Positions 1 to 5,763 of a DNA stretch of 34,024 bases are shown in pieces. Source of the DNA: a virus; IMG/VR virus record IMGVR_UViG_3300033141_001026, positions 1 to 34,024 of that record, one strand, 5' to 3'. The notes below the pieces were generated by a model. That model saw only the letters and a list, made by a program, of their open reading frames with translations. It had not been told where the DNA came from and did not search any database. Both the position numbers and the translations under genes were made by a program. The stretch's first letter is position 1; the number at the start of each line of letters is the position of its first letter.

Positions 1-181
1 TATCTATTAGTTTTTCAAAGTCTACTGAATCCCACTCATTAACATCAACCCAATTTGAACCAGTTAACCTTTCAAATCTCTCTGGATATTTCTTTATCTC
101 TTCAATAATTGTTAAGTCTTCATCTTTCTTCTTTTCTAAGTATTTCTCAATACTCTCTATACTCATATCTTCTATATCCAT
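1..181 (-). CDS. Hypothetical protein, partial (C-terminus beyond the left edge)
   Basis: Reading leftward from an ATG at 181-179, the frame stays open for 60 codons to the window edge. The visible part begins MDIEDMSIESIEKYLEKKKD and is charged and probably helical. It follows the previous gene by a few bases in the same leftward operon, and that gene's tail carries a GAGAGGAT-like ribosome binding site. I recognise no family. Confidence 0.6.
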   Translation of the reverse strand, partial: MDIEDMSIESIEKYLEKKKDEDLTIIEEIKKYPERFERLTGSNWVDVNEWDSVDFEKLID

Positions 182-187
182 TTTCTT

Positions 188-370
188 CTATCCTCTCATT
201 TTTTGTATTGTTTTCAAGTGAGCAAACTCTTGTGCTTTATCAAACAAATCTTGTGCTTCTCTAAGTAAGTCTGCTGTATCTTGTATACTCTCTATTTCTG
301 CTTCTAATTTAACACTAGTAACAACAGCTTTTGATTGTTCATTATATTCAATTCTAACTTTCTTATTCAC
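188..370 (-). CDS. Small hypothetical helical protein (60 aa), GTG start
   Basis: The 60-residue product is mostly helical and charged, with a segment near residues 25-50 that could form a short coiled coil. The start is GTG: its bases overlap the TGA stop of the upstream gene (GTGA), which suggests translational coupling. No family is recognised. It is a middle member of the leftward operon of small genes. Confidence 0.6.
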   Translation of the reverse strand: MNKKVRIEYNEQSKAVVTSVKLEAEIESIQDTADLLREAQDLFDKAQEFAHLKTIQKMRG

Positions 371-537
371 TTTCCCATATCCTCTAATGTTAATCTAACA
401 TTAATTGCTTCTGTAATTAATTCCTTCGCAGGTCTATTAGTTTTTACAACTGCATTAAATATCATTCCACTAAAAGCAGCAGTAGAAATTTTATTCTTTA
501 AGATATCTTGTATTAATTCTTTCTCTCTCTCATTCAT
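367..537 (-). CDS. Small hypothetical protein (56 aa)
   Basis: Reads MNEREKELIQDILKNK and ends ...LEDMGK before a TGA at 369-367. A strong AAGGAGG box lies about eight bases before the chosen ATG. Another in-frame ATG three codons upstream would sit on top of that box, so the downstream ATG is preferred. The composition is helical and soluble. The good ribosome binding site and coupling to the next gene support a real gene. Function unknown. Confidence 0.65.
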   Translation of the reverse strand: MNEREKELIQDILKNKISTAAFSGMIFNAVVKTNRPAKELITEAINVRLTLEDMGK

Positions 538-580
538 TTGTATCATTCCTCCTTGTAATATTATAACACACTACTTATAT

Positions 581-1075
581 TTAAAGCTTTTGGTTATATA
601 GAATATATCCTAGCACTGGTTTTACTTTTGTATACCTTGATTTTAATAGTATGTTAGCTCCACTATTTTTATCATTTAATGCTTTATCGTCGGTAAGATT
701 ATCACTTAATGTTTTTATACTCTCAGACATTAAATAATCTATCTCTTGATAGGTTAAACAATTTGAATCTTTCTGATATATATATAATGCTTTCTTCTCC
801 TCCTTACTTAATACGAGTTGTAACATCTCGTGATCATTCATACCATCTTGTTTAGCTGTCTTTCTTACTAAGATGACTAATTGGTTTAACATCTTCTTTA
901 ATCGTTCCGTTAATTGTCCTAGCATATCCAAATGTCCATAGTTAATCTTACCTGTTTTAAACACCATACAACATTTACTATAATACTGATAATCAACCCA
1001 TGAACCACACGCAATTGTAGTCATACGAGTTATAGGTAATACTTCTCCTGTAATACAACACTGTTCCATATTCAT
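581..1075 (-). CDS. Hypothetical cysteine-containing protein (164 aa)
   Basis: Begins MNMEQCCITGEVLP and has five cysteines within the first 40 residues (CC at 6-7, C23, CC at 35-36), possibly a metal site. A predicted helical middle and a lysine-rich C-terminal end follow. Its ATG overlaps the TGA of the upstream gene (ATGA), and GAGAGGG in that gene's tail serves as ribosome binding site. I do not recognise the family. About 60 bases without a gene separate it from the next leftward gene. Confidence 0.7.
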   Translation of the reverse strand: MNMEQCCITGEVLPITRMTTIACGSWVDYQYYSKCCMVFKTGKINYGHLDMLGQLTERLKKMLNQLVILVRKTAKQDGMNDHEMLQLVLSKEEKKALYIYQKDSNCLTYQEIDYLMSESIKTLSDNLTDDKALNDKNSGANILLKSRYTKVKPVLGYILYNQKL

Positions 1076-1260
1076 CTTACTACCCTCTCTGCTTCACTTG
1101 GAAACCCAAAGCAGAATCTCTTTAATGCTTTGTCTCTGTCATACCTAAACTTAAAGTATCCAAAAGCTATTCCTTCTTTGTCTTTAATTACATACTCAAC
1201 ATTATCTGTTTTAATGTTTGCTAGTTTATGTCCAAACGCTGTATATTTTCTTCTAATCAT
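1072..1260 (-). CDS. Small basic hypothetical protein (62 aa)
   Basis: A 62-residue basic protein beginning MIRRKYTAFGHKL, with alternating charged and aromatic residues (YFKFRYDRDK) that suggest a small beta-rich fold. GGAGAT lies about eight bases before the ATG, inside the end of the upstream gene. Its TGA overlaps the next start (ATGA). No family is recognised. Confidence 0.65.
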   Translation of the reverse strand: MIRRKYTAFGHKLANIKTDNVEYVIKDKEGIAFGYFKFRYDRDKALKRFCFGFPSEAERVVR

Positions 1261-1265
1261 CTTGT

Positions 1266-1382
1266 CTATCTCCTCTTCTTAATCGCATTGTCTGCAATCT
1301 CTTCTGCTTCCTCTTCATTAATACCTATATTAAGGAGGAATGTTTTATATTGTTCCTTTGTAAACTTCTTAACTTCTGACAT
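1266..1382 (-). CDS. Microprotein (38 aa)
   Basis: A 38-residue acidic-helical peptide beginning MSEVKKFTKEQYKTFL and ending in KKRR. GGAGGG precedes the ATG by about seven bases. Its start lies inside the 3' end of the next gene upstream, giving a 14-base overlap in another frame. The spacing and ribosome binding site fit the neighbouring microgenes. Function unknown. Confidence 0.55.
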   Translation of the reverse strand: MSEVKKFTKEQYKTFLLNIGINEEEAEEIADNAIKKRR

Positions 1383-1494
1383 CTTTAACCCTCCAATTAA
1401 TTAAATCTGGATTCTTTTTCTTTGCTTGTGTTATTGAACTATAATCTAACTCAACCATCTTTAAACTAGTCGGATGTCGAGCTATGATTTTCAT
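1369..1494 (-). CDS. Microprotein (41 aa)
   Basis: A 41-residue peptide beginning MKIIARHPTSLKMVELDYSS. The ATG overlaps the TGA of the upstream HTH gene (ATGA), and GGAGGT lies seven bases before it within that gene's glycine-lysine tail. Both signals support translation. No family is recognised. Confidence 0.6.
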   Translation of the reverse strand: MKIIARHPTSLKMVELDYSSITQAKKKNPDLINWRVKDVRS

Positions 1495-1976
1495 TTCTTA
1501 CCTCCAATTATACCTTTCTCTATTTGATACCCTAATATACATTTAGTCTTTCTAACGTGTAATGCTTGTCTTGTAACACCTAAATACTGTGCAATCTCTG
1601 TCATATCTTGACCCATTATAATATTCCTGTAAAACAACTCTTTATGTTGTTTAGGTAACCAATCAAAGAACTCTTTAATTGCTACTTTATCATCAATACT
1701 CTTATGCATTTTATCTGAACGAGAGTTCCAATCTTCAATTCCATCAGATGATTCAGCTCTTGTCAAGTCTGGTTTAACTCTCCTGTTATACCCATTCAAC
1801 ATTGAATAATACATTATACTTAATGGTCTACTCATACTACTTGCATATATATTCTTCATCGCATCTTGTACTATATCATCGTGTGAATACATTGGACTTT
1901 CAATCTGTGTGGCATATGATTTATTATATGCTATGTTGAGTAAGTCTTGTGCCGTTAAATCTTCTTGTTTTTTCAT
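1491..1976 (-). CDS. HTH DNA-binding protein resembling sigma-70 region 4
   Basis: 161 residues. The C-terminal third (about residues 105-150) reads FDWLPKQHKELFYRNIIM, then an acidic turn and EIAQYLGVTRQALHVRK. This is the pattern of the region 4 / LuxR-type helix-turn-helix, in which an early helix is followed by ...IAxxLgvtrqalxxr. The N-terminal part is not recognisable as a sigma core-binding region, so it is more likely a stand-alone DNA-binding regulator than a working sigma factor. In an archaeal setting such folds occur as transcription regulators. Coupled upstream and downstream by ATGA overlaps. Confidence 0.7.
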   Translation of the reverse strand: MKKQEDLTAQDLLNIAYNKSYATQIESPMYSHDDIVQDAMKNIYASSMSRPLSIMYYSMLNGYNRRVKPDLTRAESSDGIEDWNSRSDKMHKSIDDKVAIKEFFDWLPKQHKELFYRNIIMGQDMTEIAQYLGVTRQALHVRKTKCILGYQIEKGIIGGKK

Positions 1977-2113
1977 TCTTCCTCCTCTTCTGGTTCTCCC
2001 CTTGTATTACAACAATACCTTGAATCATTATGTTTATGATACCATCTTTTAGAACCAATGCTATAATCTAAATATTCTATTTCTAAATTACAATGTTGAC
2101 ATTTTATTTTCAT
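1973..2113 (-). CDS. Zinc-binding microprotein (46 aa)
   Basis: Begins MKIKCQHCNLEIEYL and carries CxxC at residues 5-8 and CC at 34-35 with nearby histidines, consistent with a minimal zinc-ribbon-like site. It ends in a run of glutamates. AAGGAGG precedes the ATG, and its TGA overlaps the ATG of the HTH gene, so the two are probably co-translated. Function unknown. Confidence 0.6.
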   Translation of the reverse strand: MKIKCQHCNLEIEYLDYSIGSKRWYHKHNDSRYCCNTRGEPEEEEE

Positions 2114-2214
2114 GGTCTTCTAACCTCCTTAGTTCTTTGACAATATCCTTCATTGTCTGTCTTATTGCATTTATCGTTCCAATAATAAACACAACTTAAA
2201 CACACTTCACTCAT
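2110..2214 (-). CDS. Cys4 microprotein (34 aa)
   Basis: A 34-residue peptide beginning MSEVCLSCVYYWNDKCNK with four cysteines (C5, C8, C16, C25), a plausible single zinc site. Its TGA overlaps the next ATG (ATGA), and its own start lies within the overlapping end of the upstream gene (ATGAGTGA). An AAGGATG context provides a weak ribosome binding site. Function unknown. Confidence 0.55.
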   Translation of the reverse strand: MSEVCLSCVYYWNDKCNKTDNEGYCQRTKEVRRP

Positions 2215-2368
2215 CCTTCAAGGCTATATTAACTACTTCGTTAAAATATTCTTCGCTTATTGTCTCACAACCTTCTAATACTGTTGAATTATCTGTATCA
2301 ATAATATAAAAACTCCTTCCTTTTAACGTATCTAGAATTTTATCTGTTTGTTTTTCTGTTAGTTTCAT
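2207..2368 (-). CDS. Small hypothetical protein (53 aa)
   Basis: Begins MKLTEKQTDKILDTLKGRS and continues with a short strand-helix pattern ending in an acidic helix. No good Shine-Dalgarno sequence is visible; the start lies immediately after the stop of the secreted EF-hand-like gene, so re-initiation is likely. No family is recognised. Confidence 0.55.
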   Translation of the reverse strand: MKLTEKQTDKILDTLKGRSFYIIDTDNSTVLEGCETISEEYFNEVVNIALKDE

Positions 2369-2370
2369 TT

Positions 2371-2730
2371 TTATACATCCAACTTATTTCCAAAGTCTGG
2401 TTTTATCTCTCTCTTTTGAGGATTGTTATATCTAGGGTTTGAATAAACCATCTCATCGGAAGTGAATCGATTATCTTTATTCTTATCCTCATAAACACAC
2501 ATTAACTCACCCTTTAACATACTACCATTATTTGTAGCTCCTTGAATTCTATAGACATACATCTGGTCAGCTACTCCATCGTGGTCAGTGTCATACTGTA
2601 AAGCTATTGCTCCTCGACTACCTTGAAAATACAAATGTTTAAATTTATTATAGTCTTGTTGCTCAGCTTGTGCAACACTACCAAGTGCTATCAAACCGCT
2701 AACTAATCCACATATCGTTTTTATTTTCAT
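2371..2730 (-). CDS. Secreted EF-hand-like calcium-binding protein
   Basis: 119 residues. Residues 1-22 form a classic Sec signal peptide: positive n-region, hydrophobic core, and AQA before EQQ as a likely signal peptidase site. The mature part has two acidic loops, DTDHDGVAD at about 47-55 and DKNKDNRFTSDE at about 82-93, matching DxDxDG EF-hand or dockerin-like calcium loops. It therefore probably acts outside the host membrane. A secreted protein in an early-type viral operon is unusual; it might alter the host surface or bind a surface structure. Preceded by AAGGAGGAAT at good spacing and directly downstream of the Thg1-like gene. Confidence 0.7.
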   Translation of the reverse strand: MKIKTICGLVSGLIALGSVAQAEQQDYNKFKHLYFQGSRGAIALQYDTDHDGVADQMYVYRIQGATNNGSMLKGELMCVYEDKNKDNRFTSDEMVYSNPRYNNPQKREIKPDFGNKLDV

Positions 2731-2745
2731 TTTCTTTATTCCTCC

Positions 2746-3420
2746 TTATAATTCACTTATAAATTCCTTTAATGTCTTATAATTAAACTTCCTACAAGTT
2801 TTCATAACTTCTCTATCCTCCTTTATGAGTATAGTTCCGTTTTTTAGGTTAGGCGACAACTTAGCCCAGTTAACTCCTTTATCCATCATCATATCCATCA
2901 TATCCATTTTATTTTTTTTATACAGTTGTTTCTGACTATATAAAGACCTTGCTAACATCTGAATACTGTTTCTCTTCCAATCCTGCATCCTCCATAAAAA
3001 ATAATTAGGTACTTCATTGTCTGGTAATATAAAGGCTCTTGAATCAAACAATCCTTCTCTATCTATCTCTTTACGAGTTAATTGGTTAAACTTATATGTA
3101 GACATTGAAGCAGTAATACTCGCTAATTTTTGGAGTATATTACCGAAATAACATTCTGTTTCTTCCGTCGCTCTGTCGTCTAATAATAAACTGATTTCAT
3201 CAGACTGAGTATAAACCATTTTACAATTCTGTACATTCTCCAAAAGATACTTGGAAGTTTCTTCCATACATTTAATAAAGAGTTTACAAAAAGGTTTATC
3301 TAACCCTCGTGTTAAAGTATGAAAGGCTTTTCCATCTACCCTTATTATTACTGGATGTTTCTTTGGGAGTTTTACTTTAAACACTTGTTCGTATTCCTTC
3401 ATTCTATTTCCTAATTTCAT
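2746..3420 (-). CDS. Thg1-like 3'-5' nucleotidyltransferase (tRNA 5'-end repair or guanylylation)
   Basis: 224 residues, normal for the family. Thg1 and Thg1-like proteins add nucleotides in the 3'-to-5' direction to tRNA 5' ends. Visible motifs: HPVIIRVDGKAFH (metal-binding D29), YTQSDEISLLL (D74, E75), FDSRAFILP, then NYFLWRMQDWKRNSI. The HINNLYN stretch of eukaryotic Thg1 is replaced by KRNSIQMLA, as in the Thg1-like (TLP) group that repairs truncated tRNAs using a template. A longer in-frame start exists at 3501, but its first 27 residues overlap a real Cys4 microgene, while GGAGGAGGAAT lies just before the ATG at 3420, so that start is chosen. Substrate specificity cannot be read from sequence. 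Confidence 0.88.
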   Translation of the reverse strand: MKLGNRMKEYEQVFKVKLPKKHPVIIRVDGKAFHTLTRGLDKPFCKLFIKCMEETSKYLLENVQNCKMVYTQSDEISLLLDDRATEETECYFGNILQKLASITASMSTYKFNQLTRKEIDREGLFDSRAFILPDNEVPNYFLWRMQDWKRNSIQMLARSLYSQKQLYKKNKMDMMDMMMDKGVNWAKLSPNLKNGTILIKEDREVMKTCRKFNYKTLKEFISEL

Positions 3421-3421
3421 T

Positions 3422-3520
3422 TTATTCCTCCTCCTTACCATCACAATCATCCAAATATCTTGGACAGTTCTCACAACCTTGACCGCTTGGGTCACAATCA
3501 TTTAAATCATATTCATTCAT
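3422..3520 (-). CDS. Acidic Cys4 microprotein (32 aa)
   Basis: Begins MNEYDLNDCDPSGQGCENC, with cysteines at 9, 16, 19 and 27 and an acidic tail KEEE, suggesting a small metal site. AAGGTG precedes the ATG. Its stop is one base before the Thg1-like ATG, and its tail encodes that gene's ribosome binding site. It is the first gene after the promoter at 3564-3585. Confidence 0.55.
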   Translation of the reverse strand: MNEYDLNDCDPSGQGCENCPRYLDDCDGKEEE

Positions 3521-3563
3521 TTTTCACCTTTTTATATTTTGGTATACATTCACTCTAAAAAGC

Positions 3564-3585
3564 AAAGATTTATAAATCTTTCCCC
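3564..3585 (-). promoter_or_regulatory. Leftward archaeal-type promoter with palindromic TATA box
   Basis: On the minus strand GGGGAAAG (BRE-like) is followed by ATTTATAAAT. The core at 3564-3581 is a perfect 18-bp palindrome. Transcription would begin near 3550-3545, about 30 bases before the start at 3520. It probably drives the Cys4 / Thg1-like / EF-hand genes. Confidence 0.6.
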
Positions 3586-3598
3586 TTAAATCGGTATA

Positions 3599-3622
3599 TA
3601 TAACCGAAAGCCTTAAATATAA
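3599..3622 (+). promoter_or_regulatory. Rightward archaeal promoter (TATAACCGAAAG type) facing a leftward gene
   Basis: TATAACCGAAAG followed by CCTTAAATATAA, closely matching the promoters at 6811 and 27959. The predicted start is near 3642. No rightward gene follows: a GGGAGG box at 3644-3649 precedes an ATG whose frame stops after four codons. The transcript would run antisense into the gene at 3719-3979. It may make a small RNA or antisense RNA. Confidence 0.5.
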
Positions 3623-3630
3623 CCTATACA

Positions 3631-3714
3631 CTATAGTATTACAGGGAGGATGGCAACTAAATAATATTGTTAACTGCTCTTTAGGAATAAACCAAGTTAA
3701 CTATAATACTATAG
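3631..3714 (+). repeat. Nested inverted repeats in a 200-bp intergenic segment
   Basis: CTATAGTATTA at 3631-3641 is the exact reverse complement of TAATACTATAG at 3704-3714. Inside it GTTAACT (3669-3675) pairs with AGTTAAC (3695-3701). The arms could form a stem in RNA from the promoter at 3599, or be operator half-sites, since CTATAGTA-like words also crowd the array at 6341-6718. Confidence 0.45.
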
Positions 3715-3718
3715 CACT

Positions 3719-3979
3719 TTAATGTTTATATTCTTGTACCTCATCTGGGTCTCTTTCTGTGTAATATATATCTATCCTACACTTAGCTTTAAGATTATTT
3801 TCTTTAAAGTTCTCTGCTAATTTAAACCTGTAAGAATGGTGCATTTCAAATTCAATTAATCCTGTATCTTTATCCCATTCATTATGTTTAATCTCATGTT
3901 TTTCATTTAAATATTTTGCAATTGTGTTATAACTTTTTTCATCTTTAAAATATATCCTATATTCTACTAAATGTCCCAT
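3719..3979 (-). CDS. Hypothetical protein (86 aa)
   Basis: Begins MGHLVEYRIYFKDEKSYN and has a strand-helix-strand pattern with many charged and aromatic residues, suggesting a small alpha/beta domain. AAGGAGGTG lies nine bases before the ATG, inside the upstream microgene. Histidines at 28, 32, 47, 48 and 86 are scattered. No family is recognised. Confidence 0.65.
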   Translation of the reverse strand: MGHLVEYRIYFKDEKSYNTIAKYLNEKHEIKHNEWDKDTGLIEFEMHHSYRFKLAENFKENNLKAKCRIDIYYTERDPDEVQEYKH

Positions 3980-4093
3980 TTAAAGCACCTCCTTGTTATT
4001 TTCGTTGCAGTTACCGTTCAAAGTACAAATATTAGTATTTGTTTCTTTCTCATATGTTAAAAACATGCAACCCTCACAAATTTCATTGTTCAT
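3980..4093 (-). CDS. Cys4 microprotein (37 aa)
   Basis: Begins MNNEICEGCMFLTYEKET, with cysteines at 6, 9, 23 and 29, spacing like a minimal zinc finger. The stop lies next to the following ATG, and its tail encodes the AAGGAGGTG ribosome binding site for that gene. No convincing Shine-Dalgarno sequence of its own; re-initiation from the upstream gene is likely. Confidence 0.55.
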   Translation of the reverse strand: MNNEICEGCMFLTYEKETNTNICTLNGNCNENNKEVL

Positions 4094-4342
4094 TTAAACC
4101 ACCTCTTTAAGTCTTAGGTCTTCCATATCTTGTACAAACATAAAACCAAACTCTTTTGTTTTAATAATACAACCGCTAGTTTTTCCTTTAATATACTCTT
4201 TACCATCGATAAGACAAAACAAACCTATTAAAGCACTTGTTGAGGTATAAGCTGTTTGTTTATATCCTAAGTTTATTGCAATCATTTCCGCAGTGTCAAA
4301 ATCATCCCCTTTAAATTCTAATTGTGTTATATTTTTATTCAT
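4094..4342 (-). CDS. Hypothetical protein (82 aa)
   Basis: Begins MNKNITQLEFKGDDFDTAEM. The middle is beta-rich (TSGCIIKTKEFGFMFVQD). It overlaps the end of the upstream gene by eight bases in another frame and is followed directly by the Cys4 microgene. No family is recognised. Confidence 0.6.
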   Translation of the reverse strand: MNKNITQLEFKGDDFDTAEMIAINLGYKQTAYTSTSALIGLFCLIDGKEYIKGKTSGCIIKTKEFGFMFVQDMEDLRLKEVV

Positions 4343-4565
4343 CGTCTACAGCCTCTTTTAATTCTTCAAGTGTGTTAATTGGTTCTGATGTTGTGAAAAC
4401 GTCAAAATCGTCTATTTCTTCAACATTTACACCTAAATTTAATTCTTCATATGTTCTATTTACATTTACAGAACCTTCTACTACATACCAATTTTTATAA
4501 CTAAATATAGTGCATGGTGTGTTTTGACTGCCATAATATCCTTTAATCTCGTTTCCTTCTTGCAT
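4335..4565 (-). CDS. Acidic hypothetical protein (76 aa), first gene of the left leftward operon
   Basis: Begins MQEGNEIKGYYGSQNTPCTI and ends with an acidic helix (LEELKEAVDDE). AAGGAGGAAT precedes the ATG at good distance. A long untranslated leader of about 125 bases separates it from the promoter at 4710-4731. Function unknown. Confidence 0.6.
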   Translation of the reverse strand: MQEGNEIKGYYGSQNTPCTIFSYKNWYVVEGSVNVNRTYEELNLGVNVEEIDDFDVFTTSEPINTLEELKEAVDDE

Positions 4566-4599
4566 TTTTTTATTCCTCCTTGTTTGGGGTTACTAAGTT

Positions 4600-4611
4600 G
4601 CCAACGTTGGC
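4600..4611. repeat. 12-bp perfect palindrome in the leader of the left operon
   Basis: GCCAACGTTGGC is a perfect palindrome in an otherwise AT-rich leader, about 35 bases upstream of the first gene of the left operon. It may be an operator for a dimeric repressor or an RNA hairpin in the leader. Confidence 0.45.
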
Positions 4612-4709
4612 TGAAAGTCATTGTATTCTCTAAAATCAATAATCCTACTCCGTAACTAGTATTAGGTGTTGGATTGTCGTCACTTGTTCGCTTAATTAAT
4701 AGTAAGTTG

Positions 4710-4731
4710 CCTTAAATATATAAATGTTTCG
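4710..4731 (-). promoter_or_regulatory. Leftward archaeal-type promoter for the left operon
   Basis: The minus strand reads CGAAACATTTATATATTTAA: a BRE-like CGAAAC directly before a long TATA box. Transcription would start near 4690-4685, giving a leader of about 125 bases before the ATG at 4565 that contains the palindrome at 4600-4611. Confidence 0.6.
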
Positions 4732-4984
4732 TTTTTGCCTCTAAACCAGTATACATTTTAGTATATTCCCTTAATCTAATTAGTATACTAGGAGCCTTTA
4801 AAGTATAATTCGCCTTTAAAGTAAGATTCATTATATTATATATTTTGTTATTCATTTTCTTTTATTTATGTTGTATTATATAGTATACATAATATATACT
4901 ATATTATAGTTGTCACTAATCTTTAGTTAATTAATTTATAAATTATAATGCTAAAAAATAAAATAAAGAAAAATAAAAAGTAAG

Positions 4985-5080
4985 TCATTGGATATATATA
5001 TTAAAGTTTACATATCCTTTGACTTGTTCCCCAATAACTTTTATTGTGTTGGTTGTTGGTACAAATTTTATATAATCCAT
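4985..5080 (-). CDS. Microprotein (31 aa) with its own promoter and terminator
   Basis: Begins MDYIKFVPTTNTIKVIGEQV and ends ...NFNIYIQ. GAGGTGAT lies seven bases before the ATG, a TATA box at 5120-5128 lies about 45 bases upstream, and an A-rich terminator-like tract follows. These three signals make this very short frame a credible independent gene. No family is recognised. Confidence 0.55.
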   Translation of the reverse strand: MDYIKFVPTTNTIKVIGEQVKGYVNFNIYIQ

Positions 5081-5119
5081 TGTATCACCTCTGATATAAT
5101 TATACTTAGGATGAACTAC

Positions 5120-5135
5120 TATATAAACTTATCTA
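5120..5135 (-). promoter_or_regulatory. Leftward TATA-type promoter for the 31-aa microgene
   Basis: Minus strand GATAAGTTTATATAGT. The expected start is near 5098, about 18 bases before the ATG at 5080. The BRE is weak. It lies back-to-back with the rightward promoter at 5197. Confidence 0.5.
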
Positions 5136-5196
5136 CCATTCACTAGTAGTCAGTGTCACAAGATAGTAACAACTTAGCATTTGTTTATTAATACTA

Positions 5197-5213
5197 TCGA
5201 AAGATTTATAAAT
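5197..5213 (+). promoter_or_regulatory. Rightward archaeal promoter driving a leaderless membrane microgene
   Basis: TCGAAAGATTTATAAAT combines a BRE-like CGAAAG and a TATA box. The expected start (about 5230-5238) falls at or just before the ATG at 5238. The longer frame beginning at a TTG at 5181 would place this promoter inside a coding region. Confidence 0.65.
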
Positions 5214-5237
5214 AGGAGTATCATAGTATATAATACA

Positions 5238-5417
5238 ATGATGAAATACAAAGAATTAACATACTGGAATAATAAATCTTATGGCTCAGCTATCAGAATA
5301 ACAAGAGCAAGACTATTATTAATTTTTATTATTGTGTGTATTTGTACACCTGCTACCAATTGGATGATAGTTTTTGCTAAGAAAATAATAAAGAAAGACT
5401 TAGTTTTTAGGTATTAA
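5238..5417 (+). CDS. Small membrane protein (59 aa), probably leaderless mRNA
   Basis: Begins MMKYKELTYWNNKSYGSAI. A hydrophobic segment LLLIFIIVCIC...TNWMIVFA spans about residues 27-49 and ends with lysine-rich FAKKIIKK, suggesting one membrane pass. A TTG start 57 bases earlier is possible, but its first 19 codons contain the promoter at 5197-5213 and no ribosome binding site, so the ATG near the predicted transcription start is preferred. The gene stands alone between oppositely oriented operons and is followed by a T-rich stretch. It might be an early membrane effector or superinfection factor; no family is recognised. Confidence 0.55.
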   Translation: MMKYKELTYWNNKSYGSAIRITRARLLLIFIIVCICTPATNWMIVFAKKIIKKDLVFRY

Positions 5418-5633
5418 TTTCTTTCCTTTTCTTATTATATAGATACTCTAGTATATGCTTTCATAGAGGTACCTAGAATCAACGATAATGTTTTTGATAC
5501 TAGCATACCTAAAACAAATAAAGTCTTCATACAGAGCAAATAAAGGGTACTCAGAAGCAAATTAGAATAATACTACTAGTTACATATTACAATACTAAGA
5601 AATAGAAGTAAGATAAATAAAAAAAGAGTGGTA
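5418..5633. other. Non-coding segment between convergent transcription units
   Basis: A pyrimidine-rich tract at 5415-5440 follows the rightward membrane gene and looks like an archaeal T-run terminator. An A-rich tract at 5611-5627 is a T-run for the leftward operon ending at 5634. The middle 170 bases hold no gene, tRNA or repeat that I can support. Confidence 0.5.
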
Positions 5634-5762
5634 TTAGAGTTCTTTTAGAAAATCCATAACCTTTGGGGAGTTGTGACTATCTTTATATCTCTCCCACTCT
5701 CTTTTTATCTCTTGATTAGTATAAGTTCTGTATTCTGTCATTGTATTATCACTCTGTACCAT
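5634..5762 (-). CDS. Microprotein (42 aa)
   Basis: Begins MVQSDNTMTEYRTYTNQEI and continues as a charged helix (KREWERYKDSHNS). An internal ATG at codon 8 is an alternative start. It begins one base after the stop of the zinc-ribbon gene and is followed by a T-rich terminator. Function unknown. Confidence 0.55.
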   Translation of the reverse strand: MVQSDNTMTEYRTYTNQEIKREWERYKDSHNSPKVMDFLKEL

Positions 5763-5763
5763 T

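Larger units (their letters stand above)
4566..4984. other. Non-coding AT-rich segment: leader, promoter, direct repeat, GTATAC sites
   Basis: No supported gene. It holds the leader and promoter of the left operon, a 12-bp direct repeat GCCTTTAAAGTA at 4794-4805 and 4812-4823, and three GTATAC palindromes (4749, 4783, 4883). An A-rich stretch at 4952-4980 reads as a T-run for leftward transcripts and would terminate the microgene at 4985-5080. Confidence 0.6.

Noticed and set aside
335-601. Rightward hydrophobic frame opposite the left operon
   Set aside because: It lies antisense to two microgenes with clear ribosome binding sites, lacks its own signals, and its hydrophobicity is the usual mirror of charged Lys/Glu codons.
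3421-3501. 27-residue N-terminal extension of the Thg1-like gene
   Set aside because: This stretch is the shadow of the Cys4 microgene at 3422-3520. Thg1 family homology begins at MKEYEQ, and a strong GGAGG lies before the ATG at 3420.
4515-4650. Leftward frame of about 45 codons starting near 4620 in the leader
   Set aside because: It crosses the ribosome binding site and start of the gene at 4335-4565 in another frame and has no Shine-Dalgarno sequence of its own.
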